A stretch of DNA of 64,000 nt from Shewanella corallii (GTDB taxonomy: Bacteria; Pseudomonadota; Gammaproteobacteria; Enterobacterales; Shewanellaceae): positions 1-64,000 of the forward strand of contig NZ_JAKIKT010000012.1 of NCBI RefSeq assembly GCF_023349125.1, written 5' to 3'. Of this stretch, positions 1 through 7,514 are shown piece after piece. How positions within the stretch are numbered: position 1 is the stretch's first letter; each line of letters begins with the position of its first letter. Below the pieces are notes generated by a model. The model saw nothing but the letters and a program-made list of their open reading frames with translations, did no database searches and was not told where the DNA came from. The position numbers and the translations under genes were made by a program.

Positions 1-33
1 TCTCATCAACATCATGATGCGCTACCAGACTGC
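1..33 (-). pseudogene. Partial tRNA-Pro remnant at window edge
   Basis: Positions 13-32 match the D-arm half of the intact tRNA-Pro genes nearby (GATGCGCTACCAGACTGC on the plus strand), but the 5' acceptor strand is replaced by unrelated bases. The rest lies outside the window. It is the same broken form as the copy at 174-251. Confidence 0.6.
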
Positions 34-136
34 ACCTCCCTCAGTTTCAGCAATGATAATCCCTGCTATGCAGGTCTCATTACATGCCTGGATACCAGCA
101 TGCTGAAAGGAATTAATTTGAATTGAGATAGAAAAC

Positions 137-165
137 AAAAAGCCCGCACTAGGTGCGGGCTTTTT
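137..165 (-). terminator. Rho-independent terminator in repeat unit 1
   Basis: A perfect stem (AAAAAGCCCGCAC / GTGCGGGCTTTTT) with a 3-nt loop and a U-run on either strand. It follows the broken tRNA-Pro on the minus strand. Confidence 0.85.
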
Positions 166-173
166 ACTGAATG

Positions 174-251
174 TGGTCGGTGATAGAGGATTCGAACCTC
201 TGAAATTCTGCTCCGCTCTCTCATCAACATCATGATGCGCTACCAGACTGC
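174..251 (-). pseudogene. Broken tRNA-Pro with disrupted anticodon arm
   Basis: On the minus strand the 3' half (T arm, acceptor 3' strand, CCA) is identical to the intact tRNA-Pro genes, and part of the D arm is kept. The anticodon loop is replaced by about 20 extra bases (about 211-232), so no TGG anticodon remains. The 5' acceptor strand is lost after the D-arm remnant. It cannot fold as a normal tRNA. Confidence 0.75.
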
Positions 252-355
252 ACCTCCCTCAGTTTCAGCAATGATAATCCCTGCTATGCAGGTCTCATTA
301 CATGCCTGGATACCAGCATGCTGAAAGGAGTTAATTTGTGATTGAGATAGAAAGC

Positions 356-384
356 AAAAAGCCCGCACTAGGTGCGGGCTTTTT
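356..384 (-). terminator. Rho-independent terminator after tRNA-Pro
   Basis: Same perfect GC-rich stem as at 137-165, directly downstream of the intact tRNA-Pro at 393-469. It is the natural end of the tRNA operon before the duplicated, broken copies. Confidence 0.85.
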
Positions 385-392
385 GCTGAAGG

Positions 393-469
393 TGGTCGGT
401 GATAGAGGATTCGAACCTCTGACCCTCTGCTCCCAAAGCAGATGCGCTACCAGACTGCGCTAATCACCG
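393..469 (-). tRNA. tRNA-Pro (TGG)
   Basis: A 77-nt cloverleaf read on the minus strand with 5' CGGTGAT, anticodon loop TTTGGGA (anticodon TGG), GTTCGAATC T arm and encoded CCA. It is last in the operon and identical to the copies at 638-714 and 733-809. It is the probable parent of the broken copies at 1-251. Confidence 0.96.
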
Positions 470-499
470 ATGTTTGTTTGTTGCTGAATGTAAGCAGAA

Positions 500-576
500 T
501 GGGGTGGCTAATGGGACTCGAACCCACGACAACTGGAATCACAATCCAGGGCTCTACCAACTGAGCTATAGCCACC
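500..576 (-). tRNA. tRNA-His (GTG)
   Basis: A 77-nt tRNA on the minus strand beginning GGTGGCTATAGCTC, with anticodon GTG in TTGTGAT and encoded CCA. The extra G-1 typical of tRNA-His is present. Identical to the copy at 876-952, so the His-Pro pair has been duplicated. Confidence 0.96.
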
Positions 577-600
577 ATAACGAGTCTGCGTTACAGCAAC

Positions 601-628
601 AAAAAACCCGCATTGCATGCGGGCTTTT
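601..628 (-). terminator. Terminator inside the tRNA cluster
   Basis: An inverted repeat (AACCCGCAT / ATGCGGGCTT) with a 3-nt loop and U-runs, between tRNA-Pro 638-714 and tRNA-His 500-576. It implies that the distal His-Pro pair is reached by read-through or has its own promoter. Confidence 0.75.
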
Positions 629-637
629 GTCGTTATC

Positions 638-714
638 TGGTCGGTGATAGAGGATTCGAACCTCTGACCCTCTGCTCCCAAAGCAGATGCGCTACCAGAC
701 TGCGCTAATCACCG
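638..714 (-). tRNA. tRNA-Pro (TGG)
   Basis: A 77-nt tRNA with anticodon TGG and encoded CCA, identical to the other two intact proline tRNAs. It is fourth in the order of transcription and is followed by a terminator. Confidence 0.96.
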
Positions 715-732
715 AAAGAAACTTCTTAAAGC

Positions 733-809
733 TGGTCGGTGATAGAGGATTCGAACCTCTGACCCTCTGCTCCCAAAGCAGATGCGCTACCAGACTGCGC
801 TAATCACCG
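733..809 (-). tRNA. tRNA-Pro (TGG)
   Basis: A 77-nt tRNA with anticodon TGG and encoded CCA, on the minus strand between tRNA-His and a second identical tRNA-Pro only 18 bases away. Many enterobacteria have argX-hisR-leuT-proM here; no leucine tRNA is seen. Confidence 0.96.
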
Positions 810-875
810 ACGATATATTTTGCACTTGATTTACGACTGTGCTGCCGTTTCAGATCACTCGAAAGTGAAACGGAG

Positions 876-952
876 TGGGGTGGCTAATGGGACTCGAACC
901 CACGACAACTGGAATCACAATCCAGGGCTCTACCAACTGAGCTATAGCCACC
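876..952 (-). tRNA. tRNA-His (GTG)
   Basis: A 77-nt tRNA with anticodon GTG, a G-1 residue and encoded CCA, second in the operon after tRNA-Arg. Confidence 0.96.
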
Positions 953-993
953 ATATCCTTACCGCGTGCTGACAAACATCTTCTGGCCCATTC

Positions 994-1070
994 TGGTGCA
1001 CCCAGAAGGATTCGAACCCTCGGCCTCACCCTCCGGAGGGGTGCGCTCTATCCAACTGAGCTATGGGTGC
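994..1070 (-). tRNA. tRNA-Arg (CCG)
   Basis: A 77-nt tRNA on the minus strand beginning GCACCCATAGCTC, with anticodon loop CTCCGGA (anticodon CCG) and encoded CCA. It corresponds to argX of E. coli and is the first gene of the operon. Confidence 0.96.
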
Positions 1071-1091
1071 CCTGCCTTGTCAGCGGGGCAT

Positions 1092-1120
1092 ATACTAGGA
1101 TTTTATTTTGATGCCGTCCA
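1092..1120 (-). promoter_or_regulatory. Promoter of the tRNA operon
   Basis: On the minus strand a -35-like TGGACG (1115-1120) and a -10-like TAGTAT (1092-1097) are exactly 17 bases apart, followed by a GC-rich discriminator (GCCCCGC). That layout is typical of stable-RNA promoters under stringent control. The site lies 21 bases before tRNA-Arg. Confidence 0.65.
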
Positions 1121-1287
1121 GCACTGTTTTGGCTTTTTTCATCCAACTGCTCAAGTTTTAACTGAACAGGACCGACTTTGTAGTCGCATACACCATATTT
1201 ATGACTTGGTTATTAACCACATATATGTTAATTGTATAGCTTGTAAACAAGCCCGAATAAATCCAATAATTATTCATAACAGGCACT

Positions 1288-3915
1288 ATGTTCAGGGATC
1301 GTTTAGACAGGGATGACTATACCGGGGAAACCGACTCCACTACCCGGGGATTACGCGGCAGACTTAAACGTCTGAGGCAGCTTGTTGCCAAATATCGCCG
1401 TGCAGACAAAATCCAAAAAGCCCTGCTGGAGATCTCCAACGCTGCAATACGTGCCAGCTCGCTCAGCGAATTCTACAGTTTTCTCCACCAGCAACTCAAA
1501 AATGTGTTTGCGGCTGATAACTTCTACATTGCCACCTACGATCCTTTGGCCAGGCAATTTGCTATCCCGTTCTTCGCAGATGAGAAGGACTCGCACCCAT
1601 CCGAATTGTATCCGGATCAGGACCTTAATGAACTCCTGGTGAAAGGAATGACAGGCTATGTATTCCGTACCCGCAGCTCACTGCTGGCTGATAATGACAA
1701 ATACCAGCAACTTCTCGCAAAAGGCGAAGTGATTGGCCTTGGCAGTGACTGCCATCAGTGGTTGGGCGTACCGATTCTGAGTAATGGCGTTACCACAGGC
1801 GTGCTTGTTGTTCAGAGCTATGATGAACAAACTCTCTATGGGGAAGCAGAAGTTGAGTTGCTGGAATTTATCAGCCAGCATATCTCCGGTGTGCTGGATC
1901 GACTCGAGCAGCAGGAACAGTTGGGAAGAGCCATTGCCCAACGGACTCAGGAACTGAGTCAGGCCTATGACAAACTGAAAGATGAAGTCTCGGTCAGACG
2001 CAAAGCCGAAGCTCTGCAAAAGTCACTCTATGAAATTGCCAATCTGGCTGCTGCCAAACTGGATGACACCTCCTTTTATCAACAGATCCACCGGGTCCTG
2101 AATCATCTGCTGCCCGCCAATAACTGCTATATCGGCCTGCTCAACGCACAGGGCGACAAAATCAGTTTTCCCTTTTATATGTCGCAACAGGGGACTCCTC
2201 ACCCGTTGCCGCGCTTACGTCAGGATGGACTGACCGAATATCTGCTCGGACAGCGTCGCCCCTTGATGCTTGGTAACCAGGATATCAAACGTCTTATCGA
2301 TGAAGGTGTCCTGTACCGCCAATCTCCCAGACTCAATAACACAGACCTGATTCATCAATGGATTGGTGTACCTCTGTTTATTCAGGGGAAAGTGATGGGC
2401 GTGCTGGCGATATACAGCTTCAATGAACACCACAGCTTCGCTCCCGGCGATATGGAACTGCTGACTTTTGTATCCCAGCATATCGCCACAGCCATTGAAC
2501 GTAAGCTGAGTGCACAATCGCTGCGACAGTCCTATGAGCAACTTGAGAATAAGGTTGAAGCCCGGACCCGGGAGTTGGCCCGAACCAATCAGGAACTGGA
2601 GAAAGAGATACTACAACGGCGAAAGATCGAGCAGCAGCTAATTTATGATGCCAACCATGACGGCCTGACTGGTCTGCCAAACCGAATGATGTTTATGGAA
2701 CGCCTGGAGCAGGCCTGTAAACATATGCGTCGCCATCCACTTGATAAGTTTGCCGTACTCTTTATCGATCTGGACCGATTCAAACTGATTAACGATACCC
2801 TTGGCCACCTCGAGGGGGACAGATTTCTGATCCAAACCGCCAAACGTCTGAAAACCTGTATTCGGGATTGCGACACGCTTGGCAGGCTGGGAGGAGATGA
2901 GTTTGTGATCTTACTGGACACCATACAGCACGCTGATGATGTCCATGAGATCTGTGAAAGAGTATTGGCAGAACTGGCAAAACCCTACCAGCTGGATCAA
3001 CATCACTTCTTCTCAGGAGGCAGCATAGGTGTCGCGATTACTACAGCCCATGACACCAGCGAGTCCATGCTGAAAAATGCCGACAACGCTATGTATCAGG
3101 CCAAGTCCAAAGGCAAGGGCTGTTATGTGATTTATGATCCCAAACAACCCGGTACAGTAGCCACTGAAACAGGCCTGACCGAAGAGTTGAGACAAGCCAT
3201 TAAAACCTCAGCCATTGGCCTGCAATATCTGCCAATCTATGATCTGACCAAGATGCGTTTGATCGCGTTGGAAGCGCGCCCCTTCTGGCAGCATCCAACC
3301 AGGGGAAAGCTTCACCACGCCAGCCTGAACGACATTGCAGAGCAGGCAAACCTGCAAAAAGAGCTGGATCTACTGACACTGAAAATGCTCAGTGAAGAGT
3401 ATTCACAATTGGCCAGGGTGTATCACAAACCACAGATCCAATTGAGTATTTGCAGTTTGCATGGAAAACAAAAGCAATCGATGGAAAAGCTGCGGCGAAC
3501 TTTGGCAGATGCTCAACTCCCAACTCAATACCTCTGGCTGTTCTTCCATGAAAAGCAACTGGTACAGGACACAGAAAATCACATCAATATGTTTGATAAT
3601 CTGAGTAAGCAGGGAGTTAAGCTTGGCCTGTACGGCTATGGTACAAGTTACAGTTCACTGTCCAGCCTTTCATTTATGCCAGTTTCAGCAATCAGATTGG
3701 ACCCAAGCTTCGCGGCTCATCTGGACAACAGCCATCACTACAAACTGGCTAAAGCCAGCAGTCTGGCTGCAGCAGAATTGGATCTGCAGGTGTTTGCCAC
3801 CGGTATTGCTCAGCCAGATACCCATAGAAAATTTATTGAAATGGGTGTCATTTATGGTCAGGGGCCACTGCTTGGCAGCAGCATTGAGATGCTTGAACAT
3901 CAGGAAAGTGCCTGA
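1288..3915 (+). CDS. GAF-GAF-GGDEF protein with degenerate EAL domain
   Basis: Cytoplasmic signalling protein of 875 residues with no membrane segment. Two GAF-like sensor domains (about 45-205 and 245-405) are each followed by a coiled-coil stretch. A GGDEF domain follows, with an intact GGDEF at 535-539 and an inhibitory-site RDCD at 526-529, so diguanylate cyclase activity is likely. The C-terminal region (about 630-870) has the EAL fold layout, but the signature reads EAR (ALEARPFWQHP) and other metal-binding positions are changed (GYGTSYSSL where DDFGTGYSSL is usual). It should therefore not cleave c-di-GMP and may act as a sensor or allosteric domain. It is a single gene between the tRNA operon and rep. 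The ligands of the GAF domains are unknown. Confidence 0.88.
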   Translation: MFRDRLDRDDYTGETDSTTRGLRGRLKRLRQLVAKYRRADKIQKALLEISNAAIRASSLSEFYSFLHQQLKNVFAADNFYIATYDPLARQFAIPFFADEKDSHPSELYPDQDLNELLVKGMTGYVFRTRSSLLADNDKYQQLLAKGEVIGLGSDCHQWLGVPILSNGVTTGVLVVQSYDEQTLYGEAEVELLEFISQHISGVLDRLEQQEQLGRAIAQRTQELSQAYDKLKDEVSVRRKAEALQKSLYEIANLAAAKLDDTSFYQQIHRVLNHLLPANNCYIGLLNAQGDKISFPFYMSQQGTPHPLPRLRQDGLTEYLLGQRRPLMLGNQDIKRLIDEGVLYRQSPRLNNTDLIHQWIGVPLFIQGKVMGVLAIYSFNEHHSFAPGDMELLTFVSQHIATAIERKLSAQSLRQSYEQLENKVEARTRELARTNQELEKEILQRRKIEQQLIYDANHDGLTGLPNRMMFMERLEQACKHMRRHPLDKFAVLFIDLDRFKLINDTLGHLEGDRFLIQTAKRLKTCIRDCDTLGRLGGDEFVILLDTIQHADDVHEICERVLAELAKPYQLDQHHFFSGGSIGVAITTAHDTSESMLKNADNAMYQAKSKGKGCYVIYDPKQPGTVATETGLTEELRQAIKTSAIGLQYLPIYDLTKMRLIALEARPFWQHPTRGKLHHASLNDIAEQANLQKELDLLTLKMLSEEYSQLARVYHKPQIQLSICSLHGKQKQSMEKLRRTLADAQLPTQYLWLFFHEKQLVQDTENHINMFDNLSKQGVKLGLYGYGTSYSSLSSLSFMPVSAIRLDPSFAAHLDNSHHYKLAKASSLAAAELDLQVFATGIAQPDTHRKFIEMGVIYGQGPLLGSSIEMLEHQESA

Positions 3916-3965
3916 ATGACACCTTCCTGACTCCCTTCCCCAAGAGGGTTACCTACCCTGAAGGA

Positions 3966-5984
3966 TCAGTTACCCTTGTTGAGCATGGCGCGAATATTGG
4001 AAATATTCGCCTTACCTGATTGCTGACGCTCTTCAGCTGTTTGCTGCGGCTTACGGTTTTCCCATATCAGATCATCCTGGGGTAACTCAGCCAGGAAGCG
4101 GCTTGGTTCACATCGCATAGTTTCCCCAAACTGACGGCGTTCACGACACATCACAAACCAAAGCTCTTTTTGTGCCCGGGTAATACCTACATAGGCCAAA
4201 CGTCGCTCTTCCTCTACATTATCCTCATCAATACTGGTCTGGTGCGGCAGGATCCGCTCTTCCATCCCCACCATAAACACGTAAGGGAACTCCAGACCTT
4301 TGGAGGCATGCAGTGTCATCAGCTGGACCTGATCACCACCTTCATCCTCCTGATTACGCTCCATCATGTCCCGTAATGTCAGTCGGGTTACCACCTCAGG
4401 CAGCGTCATCGGCTCATCCAGATCGTCTCCCTGCAGCATCTCTGTCACCCAACGGTAAAGCTCAGAGATGTTCTTCATCCGCATCTCTGCCGCCTTGGCA
4501 CTGGTGCTGGTTTCGTACAGGTAGTCTTCGTAGTTGATCTTGCGGATCAACTGTTTGATGGCATCCACTCCCTCACCCCGGGTCGCAATTTCACCCGTAT
4601 CCACAATAAAGCGCCCGAATTCATACAGGGTCGACATGGCCGCCGGAGCCAGTTCGTGGTTCAGGTCAGGGTGGAAGATCGCCTCAAACATAGAAATATG
4701 TTTGTGGTTGGCAAAGTTGCCCAAACGCTCAAGTGTTGCCGGACCTATGCCACGTTTGGGCAGGTTTACTATGCGCAGAAACGCATTGTCATCATCCGGA
4801 TTCACCACCAGCCTGAGGTAAGCCATGATGTCTTTAATCTCAGCGCGGGCGAAGAAAGAGGTTCCCCCACTGAGTTTGTAGGGAATACGGTTGGTCATCA
4901 GCGCCCGCTCCAACAAGCGTGACTGATGGTTACCCCGATACAGAATGGCATAGTCACCGAACTGAGTCCGACCGACAAACTTGTGGCGTACAATTTCCGC
5001 CACCACGCGCTCAGCTTCCTGCTCTTCGTTGGCGGCCATCAATACTCTCAGCGGCTCACCATAGGCCAATTCAGAGAACAACGACTTGTCGTAAACGTGG
5101 GGGTTATTGGCAATCAGAATATTGGCGGCATGCAAAATTCGCTGACTGGAGCGATAATTCTGTTCCAGTTTAATCAGCCTGAGGCTGGGAAAATCTTTGC
5201 CCAATAACACCAGGTTCTGAGGCTTGGCCCCTCGCCAGGAATAGATAGACTGGTCGTCATCCCCTACCACAGTAAAACGGGCACGTTCCCCCACTATCAG
5301 TTTCACCAGTTCATACTGACTGGTGTTGGTATCCTGATATTCGTCCACCAGCAGGTATTGAATACGCTTTTGCCAGCGTTCGCGCACTTCTGCGTTATGG
5401 CGCAGCAACAGAGTCGGGATCAAAATCAGATCATCAAAATCCAGCGCATTATAGGCTTTCATATGCTGGGCATAACGCTGGTACAAGAGGGCAAACAGCT
5501 GCTCCTGTTCCCCTTTGGCCACCTTGCGGGCATGCTCAGGGATCACCAGAGCACCTTTCCAGTTGGAGATCGCTGTCGCCAGCGCTTTCAGCAGATCCTT
5601 GTCCTCCTGCAGCTCTTTCTCTGTAAGCTCTTTCAACAGAGCAATAGTGTCCTGATCGTCAAACAGTGAGAAACCGGCTTTCAAACCAACGGCTTTATGT
5701 TCCCGCTTGAGGATCTCGAGCCCGAGCGTGTGGAAAGTGGATATCCACAGCCCCCGCGCTTCTTTACGCCCCATAGATTGAGCCACCCGCTCTTTCATCT
5801 CCCGCGCGGCTTTATTGGTAAAAGTCACGGCAGCTATGTTTCGGGCGTTATAACCACACTTCTGCACCAGGTAAGCAATCTTATTGATGATTACCCGCGT
5901 CTTACCGCTGCCAGCGCCAGCCAATACCAGGCAGGGACCTGAAACATAGTGAACGGCATCATTTTGCCCGGGATTAAGCTTCAT
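3966..5984 (-). CDS. rep: ATP-dependent DNA helicase Rep
   Basis: UvrD/Rep superfamily 1A helicase of 672 residues, almost the length of E. coli Rep (673). Visible motifs are Walker A GAGSGKT near residue 25, motif Ia FTNKAA, the Walker B-type DEYQDTN, motif III GDDDQSIYSWRGA, motif IV QNYRSS, motif V TLHASKGLE and motif VI YVGITRAQ. It is a 3'-5' helicase that helps replication forks pass bound proteins. The short C-terminal tail after the 2A domain fits Rep rather than UvrD, which is longer. It stands alone on the minus strand, converging with the GGDEF gene. Confidence 0.96.
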   Translation of the reverse strand: MKLNPGQNDAVHYVSGPCLVLAGAGSGKTRVIINKIAYLVQKCGYNARNIAAVTFTNKAAREMKERVAQSMGRKEARGLWISTFHTLGLEILKREHKAVGLKAGFSLFDDQDTIALLKELTEKELQEDKDLLKALATAISNWKGALVIPEHARKVAKGEQEQLFALLYQRYAQHMKAYNALDFDDLILIPTLLLRHNAEVRERWQKRIQYLLVDEYQDTNTSQYELVKLIVGERARFTVVGDDDQSIYSWRGAKPQNLVLLGKDFPSLRLIKLEQNYRSSQRILHAANILIANNPHVYDKSLFSELAYGEPLRVLMAANEEQEAERVVAEIVRHKFVGRTQFGDYAILYRGNHQSRLLERALMTNRIPYKLSGGTSFFARAEIKDIMAYLRLVVNPDDDNAFLRIVNLPKRGIGPATLERLGNFANHKHISMFEAIFHPDLNHELAPAAMSTLYEFGRFIVDTGEIATRGEGVDAIKQLIRKINYEDYLYETSTSAKAAEMRMKNISELYRWVTEMLQGDDLDEPMTLPEVVTRLTLRDMMERNQEDEGGDQVQLMTLHASKGLEFPYVFMVGMEERILPHQTSIDEDNVEEERRLAYVGITRAQKELWFVMCRERRQFGETMRCEPSRFLAELPQDDLIWENRKPQQTAEERQQSGKANISNIRAMLNKGN

Positions 5985-6383
5985 GGATGGGGACTGACCT
6001 CAAGATTTGAAAAACGCAGCAGATTCTAACAGAAAGTACCGCACTTGCACCTGAAAGGGATTTCCCCTAGCTTAACATTCAGTGGACACAAAATAACCAG
6101 CATCAGTTACACCGCCCTGCATGGATGCTGTCGCAACCGGCGTATCTGGCCCAGGGAAGGTCATCCGGGAATCGCTGATTTTCTTGCACTTATTTCCGGT
6201 GACACCTTCCATCTGACGTTACACAGATCACATTATGCTGTCATCCAGTGATGTCATACTTGATAAAATAACAGACAAGTATGTGATTTCTCAGTCAGAT
6301 GCCATTCAGTCACGCCAGCTTAAGCTTGGAAGCTGACGAGTGATGGCGGCCTCTCTGCCCTGCTCAATGACGGAGTATTCAGA
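5985..6383. other. Intergenic region between rep and RND operon
   Basis: About 400 bases between two divergent genes, so it should carry both promoters. The only structure I see is an 8-bp inverted repeat CATACTTG (6255-6262) and CAAGTATG (6276-6283), a candidate operator about 100 bases before the efflux genes. Short open frames here have no coding signature. Confidence 0.45.
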
Positions 6384-7502
6384 ATGAAAAAGTGGTTTGT
6401 AATCATGGTGATCATCGCCTTATTGGCTTTCGGTACCGTGATAGGTTTCAATTGGTTTGTACAGCAAAAAACCAAAGAAGCCATCGCCAATATGCCGGAG
6501 GCTGTGTATCCGGTAACCGCCATCACCCTCCAATCAGTCAACTGGCAACCCACCATAGATGCCATTGGTTTTATCGAGCCTAATCAAGGCGTCACCATCT
6601 CCAACGAAGTGTCCGGTATTGTCACCTCAATCGACTTTGAAAATGGTGCTCAGGTAATGCAGGGCAATATGCTGGTGCAACTGGACTCTGAGGTACAGAA
6701 AGCCAACCTCAAAGCCAAGCAGGTGCAGTTACCCGCGTTGAAAGCTGACTATGAACGCCTACTCAGACTTTATAAGCAAAAGTCAGTGTCACAGCAGGAT
6801 CTGGATAATGCCGAGTCACGCTATATGGCAATGCAAGCCGATATCAGCAGCCTTGAAGCGACAATTGACCAGCGCGAGATAGAAGCGCCCTTCTCCGGAA
6901 GCCTGGGGATCCGCTCCATCAACCTGGGGCAATATCTACAGGTAGGGACTGAGATAGTTCGACTTGAAGATACCAGCTCCATGAAGCTCAGATTTACCAT
7001 TCCCCAAACTCAGCTCAGCCGCATCGCCGTTGGTCAGCCAGTCCATATTTATGTGGACGCCTATCCGGATGAAGTCTTCGAAGGGCAGATCGCTGCCATT
7101 GAACCAGCAGTCTTCTATCAAAGTGGTTTGATTCAGGTTCAGGCTCGTATCCCCAACGCTCATGGCAAACTGCGCAGCGGTATGTTTGCCAAAGCAGCCA
7201 TCGTCCTGCCAGAAATGACCAATCAGCTGGTTGTCCCCCAAACCGCCATCAACTTCGCGCTCTATGGCAATTCGGTTTATATCATCGAAGAAACCAACAA
7301 AGAAGGTAAGACAGAAAAGCGGGTGAAACAGGTAAATGTGGATGTGGTTGAACGCAATGGTAACAATGCCCTGGTCACCGGAGAGATAAAAGCCGGCGAC
7401 CAGGTGGTCACTTCCGGTCTGGTAAGGCTGAGTAACAACAGTCTGGTGAAGATTACCGAGGATAATGCCCTCAAACTTCCTGCCTCCATGCCGACGCTGT
7501 AA
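6384..7502 (+). CDS. RND efflux periplasmic adaptor subunit
   Basis: Membrane fusion protein (HlyD/AcrA type) of 372 residues. A single N-terminal membrane anchor (about 4-25) has no lipobox cysteine, so it is a membrane-anchored rather than lipidated adaptor. A split biotinyl-lipoyl-like domain follows (SGIVTSIDFENG, and IEAPFSGSLGIRS), with a short coiled-coil hairpin between (about 105-155), then beta-barrel and membrane-proximal parts. It joins the inner-membrane pump encoded 12 bases downstream to an outer-membrane channel. No channel gene is present here, so a TolC-like protein from elsewhere is probably used. Start chosen at ATG after GACGGAGT. Confidence 0.93.
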   Translation: MKKWFVIMVIIALLAFGTVIGFNWFVQQKTKEAIANMPEAVYPVTAITLQSVNWQPTIDAIGFIEPNQGVTISNEVSGIVTSIDFENGAQVMQGNMLVQLDSEVQKANLKAKQVQLPALKADYERLLRLYKQKSVSQQDLDNAESRYMAMQADISSLEATIDQREIEAPFSGSLGIRSINLGQYLQVGTEIVRLEDTSSMKLRFTIPQTQLSRIAVGQPVHIYVDAYPDEVFEGQIAAIEPAVFYQSGLIQVQARIPNAHGKLRSGMFAKAAIVLPEMTNQLVVPQTAINFALYGNSVYIIEETNKEGKTEKRVKQVNVDVVERNGNNALVTGEIKAGDQVVTSGLVRLSNNSLVKITEDNALKLPASMPTL

Positions 7503-7514
7503 CGGGAGGCGACC

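Larger units (their letters stand above)
1..422. repeat. Tandem repeat of about 219 bp, two visible units
   Basis: Bases 1-203 and 219-422 are nearly identical, apart from single-base changes and one indel. Each unit carries a tRNA-Pro 5' remnant, a spacer of about 100 bp, a rho-independent terminator (137-165 and 356-384) and a tRNA-Pro 3' half. The array probably continues to the left of the window. It looks like repeated unequal duplication at the end of the tRNA operon. Confidence 0.8.

Noticed and set aside
1239..1252. GCTTGTAAACAAGC near-palindrome before the GGDEF gene
   Set aside because: Resembles a regulator site but is short and isolated; not enough to call an operator.
966..1316. 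Open frame across the tRNA-Arg gene
   Set aside because: It overlaps a tRNA on the other strand and the start of the GGDEF gene, with no protein family signature.
6045..6251. 68-codon open frame between rep and the efflux operon
   Set aside because: No ribosome site or family signature; lies in a divergent promoter region.
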